Below are positions 9,563 through 18,121 of a DNA stretch of 64,000 bases, piece by piece. The DNA lies in NCBI GenBank assembly GCA_963763485.1, contig CAVXOW010000008.1, positions 310,001-374,000 on the forward strand. The letters run 5' to 3'. Under the pieces are notes generated by a model. The model was given only the letters and a program-made list of their open reading frames with translations, searched no databases and was not told where the DNA came from. The stretch comes from CAWCKS01 sp963763485 (lineage in GTDB: Bacteria; Pseudomonadota; Alphaproteobacteria; Rhizobiales; Xanthobacteraceae). How positions within the stretch are numbered: the stretch's first letter is position 1; each line of letters starts with the position of its first letter. The position numbers and the translations under genes were made by a program.

Positions 9563-11368
9563 GTGACCGAGACCGTTGCCGCCATTGTTGCCGCTCACCG
9601 CGCGGGCGAGACCACGCCTGCGCGGACCGTCGCACGCAGTTTTGCACGCATACGCGCGCACGACGATCCAGCCGTGTTCATCAGTTTGCGTGCGGAAGAG
9701 GAGGCCGTTGCCGAAGCCCAGCAACTCGCAAAGCGTGACCCTGCAAAGTTGCCGCTTTACGGCGTGCCGGTTGCGGTCAAGGACAACATCGACGTTGCCG
9801 GATTGCCGACGACAGCGGCTTGCCCGGCCTACGCCTATACGCCCGCGCACGACGCAACCGCGGTCGCGAAGTTGCGCGCGGCCGGCGCGATCATCATCGG
9901 CAAGACCAATCTCGATCAGTTTGCGACCGGGCTTGTTGGTGTGCGTTCACCCTACGGCATTCCGCGCAATCCGCTGTGCAGCGATCTCATACCCGGTGGA
10001 TCGAGCTCGGGCTCTGCGGTCGCCGTGGCGGCTGGCCTCGTGCCACTGGCGCTGGGCACCGACACCGCCGGCTCCGGCCGCGTGCCAGCGATGTACAATA
10101 ACATCGTCGGGCTGAAGCCGAGCGTGGGGCTCGTCTCGACAGCAGGACTGGTACCGGCCTGTCGGACACTCGATTGCGTCTCAGTGTTCTCGTTGACCGT
10201 CGACGATGCGATGGCGGCGCTTGGCGTGATTGCTGGATCAGACACTGCCGACCCTTATTCGCGAACCCGACCGCTGCGCGCACTGTCCGCGCTGCCCCCG
10301 AGCTTTACACTGGCGGTTCCGCAAAAGGGGCAACTCGTATTCTTCAGCGATCAAAGTGCGGCTGCCGCCTACGACCGCGCGCTGCAGCGCTGGAGCGATC
10401 TCGGCGCACGCTTCGTCGAAGTCGATCTCGAACCATTCTACGAAACCGCGCGGCTTCTGTATGAGGGACCGTGGGTTGCCGAACGCTATCTCGTGGTGCG
10501 GGATCTCATCGCGTCGGCGCCGGAGGCCGTGCATCCGGTGACGCGCGAGATCGTGCTGTCAGGCGCGCGGCAATCCGCGGCTGACGCATTCGCTGCCTTT
10601 TACCGGCTCGAGTCGCTGCGCCGCGCCGCCGAACGGCTGCTCACCGGCGTCGATGCGCTGGTGCTGCCGACGGCACCGACGACCTACACGGTGGCGCAGG
10701 TGCTGTCGAACCCGATCGAGCTTAACAGCCGCCTCGGCACCTACACCAACTTCGTCAACCTGCTCGACCTCTGCGGGATCGCTTTGCCGGCATCGCTTGA
10801 TGACAAACGAACGCCATTCGGCATCACGCTGCTGGCGCCATCCGGCCGTGACGCGAAACTCGCAAGCCTCGGCCGCGTCTTCCATGCCGATACCGGCCTG
10901 CCGCTTGGCGCGCTCGGTCTCGCGCAGCCGCTGCCGGCCCCGCTCGACAACGGCTTGCGCAACGGCGAAGTCGCGATCGCCGTCGTCGGCGCGCATCTGT
11001 CGGGCATGGCGCTCAACGGAGAACTCAAGGCGCTCGACGGCCGCCTGCTGCAGGCGACCACAACAACGCGCGACTATCGGCTCTACGCGCTGCGCGGCAC
11101 CGCGCCACCGAAGCCGGGTCTGCTCCGCGCCGAAACGGGCTTGGGTGTCGCGATCGAGGTCGAGGTTTGGGCGCTGACGACGGAAGCGTTCGGCACATTC
11201 GTTGCCAATGTGCCACCGCCAATGTCGATCGGCACCGTGCGCCTTGCCGACGGCAGCGCCGTAAAAGGTTTTCTGGTCGAGGCACAAGCGACGGTCGGCG
11301 CGCGTGACATCTCGCAGTACGGTGGCTGGCGCGCGTTTCTGGCTGATGCGAAGGAAAAAGTTGGCTAG
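9563..11368 (+). CDS. atzF: Allophanate hydrolase
   Basis: 601 residues. The N-terminal two thirds are an amidase-signature hydrolase with Lys73, cis-Ser147 and nucleophile Ser171. The 74 and 24 residue spacings equal those I recall for AtzF (Lys91, Ser165, Ser189). The C-terminal part (about residues 460-590) is the small extra domain characteristic of allophanate hydrolases. It converts allophanate to two ammonia and two carbon dioxide, the last step of biuret and cyanuric acid use. Unlike fungal urea amidolyase, no biotin carboxylase domain is attached. The start is GTG, with a GAG-type ribosome site. The stop codon abuts the stop of the convergent GntR gene with no gap. Confidence 0.9.
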   Translation: MTETVAAIVAAHRAGETTPARTVARSFARIRAHDDPAVFISLRAEEEAVAEAQQLAKRDPAKLPLYGVPVAVKDNIDVAGLPTTAACPAYAYTPAHDATAVAKLRAAGAIIIGKTNLDQFATGLVGVRSPYGIPRNPLCSDLIPGGSSSGSAVAVAAGLVPLALGTDTAGSGRVPAMYNNIVGLKPSVGLVSTAGLVPACRTLDCVSVFSLTVDDAMAALGVIAGSDTADPYSRTRPLRALSALPPSFTLAVPQKGQLVFFSDQSAAAAYDRALQRWSDLGARFVEVDLEPFYETARLLYEGPWVAERYLVVRDLIASAPEAVHPVTREIVLSGARQSAADAFAAFYRLESLRRAAERLLTGVDALVLPTAPTTYTVAQVLSNPIELNSRLGTYTNFVNLLDLCGIALPASLDDKRTPFGITLLAPSGRDAKLASLGRVFHADTGLPLGALGLAQPLPAPLDNGLRNGEVAIAVVGAHLSGMALNGELKALDGRLLQATTTTRDYRLYALRGTAPPKPGLLRAETGLGVAIEVEVWALTTEAFGTFVANVPPPMSIGTVRLADGSAVKGFLVEAQATVGARDISQYGGWRAFLADAKEKVG

Positions 11369-12079
11369 CTAGATCGAGTCCGAGTACAGCTCGTATTCCT
11401 CGCGCACCAAAGCAATATGCTCGCGCATCGCGGTTGCCGCGCCGGCGCGGTCACCGCGGACGATGGCGTTGACGACGCGATCATGTTCGGCGTGGGAATG
11501 CGCAAGCCGGCCGAGATTGCGAAACTGGGCGCGGCGGAACGGCTGGACACGGGTGCGGGTGCTGAGCGTGATCTCGGCGAGATGGTCGCTGTGGGCGCCG
11601 GCATAGATCGCGTTGTGAAAGACTTCGTTGAGCTCGTGGAAACGCTGGGGATCGCCGAGATAGGAGAGTTTCCGCAGCTCTTCGTGAAGCTGCTGCAACT
11701 GTTGTCGCTCGGAGGCCGACATCCGCTCCGCCGCAAGCCCGGCACAAGTCGCCTCCAGCTCGGCCATCGCCTCGAACATCGCGTTCAGCCGTTCTTGAGA
11801 GAGGCTCGCCACCACGGCGCCGCGATGCGGCCGGGTCTCGACCAAGCCGCTGGCCGCGAGCTGCCGCAGCGCTTCGCGGACCGGCGTACGCGACACATTG
11901 AAACGTTGCGCCAGCAGCGTTTCGTCGAGCGTCGCGCCCGGCGCCAGCGAACCGTTGATGATCTGGTCGGCGAGCGCCAGCCGCAGCTCTTCGGCGCGGG
12001 TCACGCGCTTCGGTCCGCCCGCTCGCGCCGCCCGCGCCTCGATACGGGCGACCGCTTCTGGTAAATCGTCGAGACTCAT
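11369..12079 (-). CDS. GntR-family regulator, FadR/FCD subfamily
   Basis: 236 residues. An N-terminal winged helix (about 28-95, with TLLAQRFNVSRTPVREALRQL as recognition region) is joined to an all-helical FCD ligand domain. The His residues in FHNAIYAGAH, AHSHAEHD and MREHI fit the usual metal-binding site. It is the last gene of the leftward atz operon, and its ATG overlaps the atzH stop by four bases. It probably senses an intermediate of this pathway and controls one or both arms of the locus (inference). It could combine substrate-specific control with the sigma-54 nitrogen signal. Confidence 0.85.
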   Translation of the reverse strand: MSLDDLPEAVARIEARAARAGGPKRVTRAEELRLALADQIINGSLAPGATLDETLLAQRFNVSRTPVREALRQLAASGLVETRPHRGAVVASLSQERLNAMFEAMAELEATCAGLAAERMSASERQQLQQLHEELRKLSYLGDPQRFHELNEVFHNAIYAGAHSDHLAEITLSTRTRVQPFRRAQFRNLGRLAHSHAEHDRVVNAIVRGDRAGAATAMREHIALVREEYELYSDSI

Positions 12080-12474
12080 CTCAAATCATCTTTCGGCTCA
12101 TCGATCACGCTGACATGAGCGGCCACAATGCGCCAGCCCTCGGGAAAATGAACCCACGTCTGCATTTGCCGCCCCACTTTGCCGGGCATGGTGTCGCGAT
12201 AGAACAGGGTCGAGGCAACCGCGGTGTCGCGGCCGTAGCTTGTAATCACCGTGCCGGCGGTGCGACGTGCGAGGCCAACCGGTGAACGGGCCGCACGAAA
12301 CGATTTGATGGCGGTGTGGCCATAGAGATTTTCGCCGATGCCATAGCGCAGCGTTCGCGCGTCTTCGTGAAACAGCTCGTTCAACGTCGCAATATCGTTC
12401 GTGACCAGCGCCCGCTCATAGCGAGCGAACGCCGCCGAGACCTCGGCGATGACGTCGGGCAGATCGATATCCAT
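12076..12474 (-). CDS. atzH: AtzH-like (DUF3225) NTF2-fold protein
   Basis: 132 residues, NTF2-like cone fold of the AtzH/DUF3225 family (FARYERALVTNDIATLNELF at the front, HVSVIDEP near the end). In the cyanuric acid pathway, AtzH is reported to convert 1,3-dicarboxyurea to allophanate, which AtzF then hydrolyses. The gene starts six bases after the AtzE-like stop and overlaps the GntR gene by four bases, so it belongs to one transcript with them. Family membership is clear from the sequence and neighbours. The exact substrate here is not, because no cyanuric acid hydrolase is present in the window. Confidence 0.8.
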   Translation of the reverse strand: MDIDLPDVIAEVSAAFARYERALVTNDIATLNELFHEDARTLRYGIGENLYGHTAIKSFRAARSPVGLARRTAGTVITSYGRDTAVASTLFYRDTMPGKVGRQMQTWVHFPEGWRIVAAHVSVIDEPKDDLR

Positions 12475-12479
12475 AATGC

Positions 12480-13872
12480 TTACAGTCCCCGGGGCGCGGG
12501 AGCGGCCACCATGCCCATCCGCTCGAGCGCCCGCGCCACTTTCAGCGCGAGGTCCTCGCGCCAGGGTGGCGCGATAATTTGCACCGCAATCGGCAGCGGG
12601 TCCAGCGGCACCGGAACCGCCACGACGGGCAGTCCGATGAAAGAGATGGGCTGGGTAAATATGCCGATATTCGGCCGCACCGGCAGCTCGGCGCCGTCGA
12701 TCACAAAGGTCTGCTGACCGAGTTTTGGCGCCACGCAGGGGGTTGCCGGGGCAAGAATAATGTCGACCGATTGGAACAGCTCAAGAACACGCAAGCGATA
12801 CCAGCGGCGGAATTTCTGGGCACGATCGACCAGCGCGCCCGGAATCAGCGCGCCGGCGAGCAGGCGGTCCCGCACCGCCGGGTCGAAGTCGGCGGCCCGG
12901 GTTCGCAGCCGGTCGAGATGCAAAGACGCGCCCTCGCAGGTGGTGATGAGGTAGGCCGCGGCACGTGCTCGTGCTGCCTCGGGCAACTCAACCTCGCGGG
13001 TGGCGGACAGCGCTTTCGCCACGCGAGCGACCGCTTCACGCGCCTCGGGAGACAGGCCCTTGGCGAAATAGCCTCCAGCCACCGCGATGCGCAGCTCGAC
13101 TCGCATCCTCATCGAGCAGCGACGTAACCGGCTCGACCGGCCGCCTCGTGCACGCCGCATCCTCCTCGTCCGGCCCCTGCATGGCGTCGTAACTCAACGC
13201 GAGATCGCGGACATTGCGCGCGAAAGGACCGAGATGATCGAGGCTTGCGACGAACGGAAAGGTTCGCGCGCGGGAGAGGCGGCCGTATGTCGGTTTCAGG
13301 CCAAAGATGCCGCAGAACGACGACGGCACGCGGATCGAACCATTGGTGTCGGAGCCAAGCGCCAGCGGCACCAGCACGCCGCCGACTGCGCTGCCGGAGC
13401 CACCGGACGAGCCACCGCTCATGCGCATGAGATCATGCGGGTTGCGCGAGGCGCCGTCATGCACGTTCTCGCCGGTGAAATCGTAGGCGTATTCGCCCAT
13501 GTTGAGCGCGCCGACCAGCACGGCGCCGGCGGCTTCCATGCGCTCGATCAGTGTTGCGTCACGCGCCGCCGGCGCATGATCGCGGTTGATCTTCGAGCCC
13601 GCGCGTGTGGCGAGACCCGCAACATCGAACAAATTCTTCACCGCGAAGGGCACACCGGCGAGCGGACCAATATCGAGGCCCGCGGCAATCGCCTGATCGA
13701 TCTTGTGCGCGCGTTGTTTCGCACGGTCGGCGACGACATCGGTGAATGAATTCAGTTTTGGATCAACGCTTGCGATCCGTGCGAGCGAGGCATCGATAAC
13801 GTGCGCAGCCGAAATCCGGCGCGACGACACGGCCGCCGCGATCTCGCTGGCCGTCTGCAGGTCAGGCTTCAT
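12480..13872 (-). CDS. atzE: AtzE-family amidase, frame broken by one inserted base
   Basis: 463 residues after correction. Amidase-signature enzyme with Lys79 (PFAVKNLFD), cis-Ser155 and Ser179 (GSDTNGSIR), plus the GENVHDG and MSGGSSGGSGSA strings typical of the AtzE group. AtzE with its small partner AtzG hydrolyses 1-carboxybiuret to 1,3-dicarboxyurea. An extra base near 13099 splits it into two reading frames (13036-13872 and 12480-13160). Removing it gives ASELRIAVAGGYF across the join, and the total length is 3n+1 as one insertion predicts. The ATG overlaps the end of the atzG-like gene. The real substrate may be another carboxylated or N-acyl urea. Confidence 0.8.
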
Positions 13873-14038
13873 AGATCTCGGCCGGCTCGGTTTCGTCGGG
13901 CAGCGGAAACTCGTCGACCAGCCGCGCCATGCGCATCGTCACCTCGAGATTGGCCTCGACTGCGGGCTTCCAGGCCTCATCGATCGTGAGCCCAAGCGAG
14001 GCTGAAACCGCATCAATAAAGGTATCCCACCGGTGCAT
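13862..14038 (-). CDS. atzG: AtzG-like small subunit (DUF4089)
   Basis: 58 residues, beginning MHRWDTFIDA and ending PAEIYEA. AtzG is a small helical protein that binds AtzE and is needed for a stable, active amidase, in the manner of GatC with GatA. The features seen here (a length near 60 residues, a hydrophobic helical core IDEAWKPAVEANLEV, an acidic Pro-containing tail, and a position directly before and overlapping the atzE-like gene by 11 bases) all fit that role. The gene is too short for routine ORF calling and easy to miss. The ribosome site is weak. Confidence 0.8.
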   Translation of the reverse strand: MHRWDTFIDAVSASLGLTIDEAWKPAVEANLEVTMRMARLVDEFPLPDETEPAEIYEA

Positions 14039-14086
14039 CGTAAGGCTCTGGCTGAATTGGAGAATTGGCTCGAATTTGCGCGGTTT

Positions 14087-15790
14087 TCAGATCGGCGGGT
14101 GTGGAATCGCCGTTAGCAACTCTTGCGTGTATCGATCCTTTGGCGCACCCAAAACCTCTTCCGTTTCGCCCTGCTCCACGATCCGCCCCATTCGCATCAC
14201 GATCACGCGGTCGCACAACAGGCGGACTACGTTGAGATCGTGCGAGACGAACAGATAGCTCATCCCGAGCGACTGCTTCAAATCCTGCAGCAGATTGAGC
14301 ACCACCGCCTGCACGGAGACGTCGAGCGCCGCGGTCGGCTCGTCGAGAATGACCAGATCGGGTTTCAGCGCAATCGCCCGCGCGATCCCGACACGTGCTT
14401 TCTGGCCACCCGAAAGCTGATGCGGAAAGCGGTCGAGCAACTCGACGGGCAAGCCGACCTGGCGCGCGAGGTCCTCGACCTTTTCGCGCAACGCGGCCCG
14501 CGACATCGACTCGCCCATCTGCAGGATCGGATCGGCGATCGCGCGCGCCGACGTGAAACGCGGATTGAGGCTGTCGGTCGGATCCTGAAACACCATCTGG
14601 ATGCGCTTGCGCATTGGCGACCGCGCGAACTCCTTCGGTTCAAGTGCGTCGATGGCCGTGCCGTCGAAGGTGATATTGCCAGAGGTTTGCGCGAGCAGCC
14701 GCATCACCATCATCGAGGTGGTCGACTTGCCGCAGCCGGACTCGCCGACGAGGCCGACGCTCTCGCCGCGCGCCACGGAAAAGCTGATGCCATCGACCGC
14801 GCGAAACACCTCGGGTTCGAGCGGCGGCTTCTTGCCGAACAGCGCCGACAACGTCCTGGTCGCGCCCTGCCGCGGATATTCCTTCACCAGGTTATCGACC
14901 ATCAGCAGCGGTGGCGCCGGCCCGCCTAATGCTGCTGGCGCGCTTGCCGGCAGCGCCAGCGGTGCTTCGTCTTCCGGCAGCAGATCGCGCAAGGAGATGC
15001 CGAGGCGCGGCGTCGCGCGCATCAGTTTTCGCGTGTAAGGGTGCTGCGGATTGGCGAAGATGTCTGACGATCTCGCGGTCTCGACCACCCTGCCCTTCTC
15101 CATCACGACGACGCGGTCGCAATAGGCGGCGGCGAGACCGAGATCATGGGTGATCAGGATGGTCGACATGCCGCGCTGGCGTGTCAGCTCGACGACGAGA
15201 TCCATCACCGCCTTCTGGGTCGTCACATCGAGGCCAGTGGTCGGCTCATCGGCAATCAGGAGCTGCGGATTGCAGGCGAGCGCGAGCGCGATGACGACAC
15301 GCTGGCACATGCCGCCTGACAGCTCGAACGGATAGGCGTGGTAGCGCTCGCGCGGGCGGGCGATGCGAACCTGCTCCAGCGCTTCGATTGCCTTCTCGCC
15401 GCGATCCTCGTGCGTCGCCTGGGTATGCTCGAGCAGCACATCTTCGATCTGCTGGCCGACTTTGCGGATCGGATTGAGCGCGGCGCGCGGGTTCTGAAAG
15501 ATCATCGAGATTTCACGGCCGCGCAGGTCGCGCATCTCGCGCTCGCTCGCCGCCTTGACATCGATGCCGGAGAACATCACCGAGCCCTTGGCGATGCGGC
15601 CGGCGCGATCGAGGATGCGCATGACGGCATAGGACGTCACGGACTTGCCGGAACCGGATTCGCCGACGATGCCGAGCGTCTCACCCTTCCTGATGCTGAC
15701 ACTAACGTTCTGCACCGCGCGGACGATGCCGCGGCGGGTGGCGAATTCGACGGTTAAATCTTCGACATCGAGCAGCGCTGTGGCGGTCAT
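14087..15790 (-). CDS. Dipeptide/oligopeptide-type ABC transporter, fused double ATPase
   Basis: 567 residues with two complete ATPase domains in tandem, as in GsiA/YliA proteins. The first has Walker A GESGSGKS and signature LSGGMCQRV, the second Walker A GESGCGKS and signature LSGGQKARV. Each is followed by the C-terminal region typical of oligopeptide-type ATPases. It powers the two permeases encoded just upstream. The start at 15790 was chosen over the longer frame because GGAG lies at the right distance and the upstream extension reads through an intergenic repeat. The atzG-like gene follows 48 bases later, so transporter and amidase are probably one operon. Confidence 0.9.
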   Translation of the reverse strand: MTATALLDVEDLTVEFATRRGIVRAVQNVSVSIRKGETLGIVGESGSGKSVTSYAVMRILDRAGRIAKGSVMFSGIDVKAASEREMRDLRGREISMIFQNPRAALNPIRKVGQQIEDVLLEHTQATHEDRGEKAIEALEQVRIARPRERYHAYPFELSGGMCQRVVIALALACNPQLLIADEPTTGLDVTTQKAVMDLVVELTRQRGMSTILITHDLGLAAAYCDRVVVMEKGRVVETARSSDIFANPQHPYTRKLMRATPRLGISLRDLLPEDEAPLALPASAPAALGGPAPPLLMVDNLVKEYPRQGATRTLSALFGKKPPLEPEVFRAVDGISFSVARGESVGLVGESGCGKSTTSMMVMRLLAQTSGNITFDGTAIDALEPKEFARSPMRKRIQMVFQDPTDSLNPRFTSARAIADPILQMGESMSRAALREKVEDLARQVGLPVELLDRFPHQLSGGQKARVGIARAIALKPDLVILDEPTAALDVSVQAVVLNLLQDLKQSLGMSYLFVSHDLNVVRLLCDRVIVMRMGRIVEQGETEEVLGAPKDRYTQELLTAIPHPPI

Positions 15791-15825
15791 CTTGGCTCCG
15801 GCTGCCAGAACAGAGTGGATTCGCG

Positions 15826-15960
15826 CATCCTCCCCCGCAAAGCGGGAATAGGGAGCACGTGGTGGGGGCATTCGCAAACTCAGCGCCAGTGAATACAACG
15901 ACTCGCGCGGCTCCCCGCCCCGCGGGGTCCCCCCGCTCGCGTGTACGGGGGAGGATATCG
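15826..15960. repeat. C/G-run palindromic intergenic repeat (copy 1)
   Basis: Imperfect inverted sequence with cctcccccgc at the left end and gggggaggat at the right, plus inner gggg/cccc arms. It resembles the elements at 20335 and 22615 and is of a kind frequent between genes of Bradyrhizobium and relatives. It fills the gap between the permease and ATPase genes of the same operon. Confidence 0.7.
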
Positions 15961-15986
15961 AACGAGCGTGCATTGCCGTCTCATCC

Positions 15987-16886
15987 TCACGTTCGCCGCT
16001 GCGGGTCGACGATATCGCGCAGGCCGTCGCCCAATAGATTGAAGCAGAACACCGCGATCATCAGGGCCAGGCCCGGGAACAGCGCGATCCACCATTCGCC
16101 CGACACCATGAAGGTTGCGCCTTCGGCGACCATGATGCCCCACTCGGCGGTCGGCGGCCTGACGCCAAGGCCGATGAACGAGAGACCGGCGGCATTCAGG
16201 ATGGCGTAGCCCATGGTCAGCGACATCTGCACGATCATGATCGGCATGATGTTCGGCAGGATGTGGCCGAGCACGATGCGGATTTCGCTGTTGCCGGACA
16301 GCCGCGCCGCCTGCACGAAGCCGGCCTCGCGCCGCACATTGGCTTCGGCGCGAGCGACACGGGCATAGAGCGGGAAGTTCACGATCGCGGTGGCGAGGAT
16401 GATGTTCTGCACGGTGTTGCCGAGCGCTGCGACGATGCCCATCGCAAGCACGAACAGCGGAAACGCCATGATGGTGTCGGCGATGCGGCCAACAATGCGA
16501 TCGGTCCAGCCGCCGAAATAGCCGGCGGCGACGCCGGCGAGCCCGCCCATCAGAAACACCAGCACGACTGACGCGACGGCAATGAACAGGTCGAGCCTGG
16601 TTGCGACGATGACGCGGCTGAAGATGTCGCGGCCGAGCTGGTCGGTGCCGAACCAGTGCTGCGCCGAAGGAGGCTTCAGCGCCGATGACGTCTCGCTCGC
16701 GAGAGGGTCATGCGGCACCAGCACCGGACCGAACACCGCCGCGATCACGATGAGGATCAGGAGGCCAAAGGCAAACGCAGTGACGGGGTTCTCTGCGAGG
16801 ATGTAGCGGGTATGCTGCAGGGTTGCGGCAAACCCGGTGGCGGGCCGCACCGAGACCGGATCGGCGGTCGGCGTGACTGTACTCAT
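15987..16886 (-). CDS. Peptide-type ABC transporter permease (DppC/GsiD type)
   Basis: 299 residues with about six membrane segments. The N-terminal cytoplasmic tail, PPSAQHWFGTDQLGRDIFSR and the EAA loop region (RVARAEANVRREAGFVQAAR) are standard for the DppC side of the peptide/nickel family. Pairs with the upstream DppB-type permease, whose stop overlaps its ATG by four bases. A repeat element of about 130 bp separates it from the ATPase gene. Confidence 0.9.
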   Translation of the reverse strand: MSTVTPTADPVSVRPATGFAATLQHTRYILAENPVTAFAFGLLILIVIAAVFGPVLVPHDPLASETSSALKPPSAQHWFGTDQLGRDIFSRVIVATRLDLFIAVASVVLVFLMGGLAGVAAGYFGGWTDRIVGRIADTIMAFPLFVLAMGIVAALGNTVQNIILATAIVNFPLYARVARAEANVRREAGFVQAARLSGNSEIRIVLGHILPNIMPIMIVQMSLTMGYAILNAAGLSFIGLGVRPPTAEWGIMVAEGATFMVSGEWWIALFPGLALMIAVFCFNLLGDGLRDIVDPQRRT

Positions 16887-17896
16887 CCCTCAAGCCTCAC
16901 GCGTGGATCGATGACGCCATAGAGAATGTCGATGCCGAGATTGAGCGCGACGTACATGACCGCCATGGTCAGCACGAAGCCTTGCACCGGAGCGAAGTCC
17001 GACGAGATCAGCGCTTCGACCGCGTAGGAACCGATGCCAGGCCAGGCGAACACCTTCTCGACCAGCACGTTGGCGCCGAGCAGGAACGAGAACACCATGC
17101 TGAGCGTGGTGATGACCGGCAGCATGGCGTTGCGGAACGCGTAGGTGACGGTGACCTTGACCGGCGACAGTCCGCTGGCGCGCGCGGTGCGCACAAAATC
17201 GGACGCCAGCACCGCCAGCATCGAGGCGCGGGTCATGCGGGCGATCGGCGCCAGCGAGAACACCGCAAGCGTTGCCGCCGGCAAGAGCAACTGGCTGAGC
17301 GAAGAGCGAAACACCTCAAGATCGCGCGCGAAAAGGCTGTCGATCAGATAGAAGCCGGTGACCTGATCAGGCGCGCTGTAGAACACGTCGAGGCGGCCAA
17401 GCGGCGCCGGTGACCAGCCGAGCTTGAAATAGAAGATGTAGACCAGCACGAGGCCGGTGAAGAAGACCGGCAGCGAAACACCTGCTGTCGTGGTGATACG
17501 ACACAAATGATCGATCCACGATCCCGGCCGGGTCGCGGCGACGATGCCGAGCGGCAGCGCAATGGCGATCGAGATGAAGAGGCCGAGCAGCGTGAGCTCG
17601 GCGGAGGCCGGCAGCCGGTTGCGAATTTCGGTCGCGACCGGCTGACCCGTCGTCAGCGAGTTGCCGAGATCGCCGTGAGCGAGATCGACGGTGTAGCGGA
17701 CGAACTGCTCGACCAGCGGCTTGTCGAGGCCGAGCTTTTTCCGGACCTGCTCGATGGCATCTTTCGTTGCGGCGGGACCGGCGAAGTAAGCCGCGGGATC
17801 ACCGGGCAATGCTCGCGTCAGAAGGAACGTTACGATCACGACGCCGATCAGGCTCGGGATTGCGAACAGCAGGCGTTTGCCGATCAGGGTGAGCAT
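16883..17896 (-). CDS. Peptide-type ABC transporter permease (DppB/GsiC type)
   Basis: 337 residues starting MLTLIGKRLLFAIPSLIGVV, with six predicted membrane segments and the RALPGDPAAYF motif after the first, as in DppB proteins. A longer frame to 18043 is open only because it reads through the hairpin repeat (its translation contains PAKAGIQ and GPRVRGDE, the usual translated repeat strings), so the internal ATG at 17896 was chosen. Forms the membrane channel with the downstream DppC-type permease. Confidence 0.9.
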   Translation of the reverse strand: MLTLIGKRLLFAIPSLIGVVIVTFLLTRALPGDPAAYFAGPAATKDAIEQVRKKLGLDKPLVEQFVRYTVDLAHGDLGNSLTTGQPVATEIRNRLPASAELTLLGLFISIAIALPLGIVAATRPGSWIDHLCRITTTAGVSLPVFFTGLVLVYIFYFKLGWSPAPLGRLDVFYSAPDQVTGFYLIDSLFARDLEVFRSSLSQLLLPAATLAVFSLAPIARMTRASMLAVLASDFVRTARASGLSPVKVTVTYAFRNAMLPVITTLSMVFSFLLGANVLVEKVFAWPGIGSYAVEALISSDFAPVQGFVLTMAVMYVALNLGIDILYGVIDPRVRLEG

Positions 17897-17923
17897 GGTC
17901 CGGTTCCGCTCATTTGACCGCTC

Positions 17924-18078
17924 GTCCCCGCGGACGCGGGGACCCAGTTTTTGCCAAGGAAACGAAGCTTTCTGCTGTCGCCGCTGGATTCCCGCTTTCG
18001 CGGGAATGAGCGGAGTTAGAAGCCGACCCGAGTACGCCAACAAATGCCGGGGTTATGGGTCCCCGCGTCCGCGGGGAC
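17924..18078. repeat. Triple-hairpin intergenic repeat
   Basis: Three perfect hairpins, each with 8-bp arms and a 4-base loop: GTCCCCGC/GCGGGGAC at 17924-17943, ATTCCCGC/GCGGGAAT at 17988-18007, and GTCCCCGC/GCGGGGAC again at 18059-18078. The first two joined by a CCAGTTTTTGCCAAG-like spacer form a unit that recurs in inverse orientation at 37510-37606. It lies between the binding-protein gene and the first permease gene, where hairpins can stabilise the upstream message or lower downstream expression. Confidence 0.85.
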
Positions 18079-18121
18079 GACCGGAGACTCGAAGCAGCCG
18101 CGCGCACGCGACGTACCTCCC

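Noticed and set aside
12480..13160. Second amidase gene
   Set aside because: It is the C-terminal half of the AtzE-like amidase after a one-base break near 13099; the two parts join perfectly and neither is complete alone.
16883..18043. Longer start for the DppB-type permease at 18043
   Set aside because: The extra 49 residues are translated hairpin repeat (PAKAGIQ, GPRVRGDE); the normal N terminus begins at 17896.
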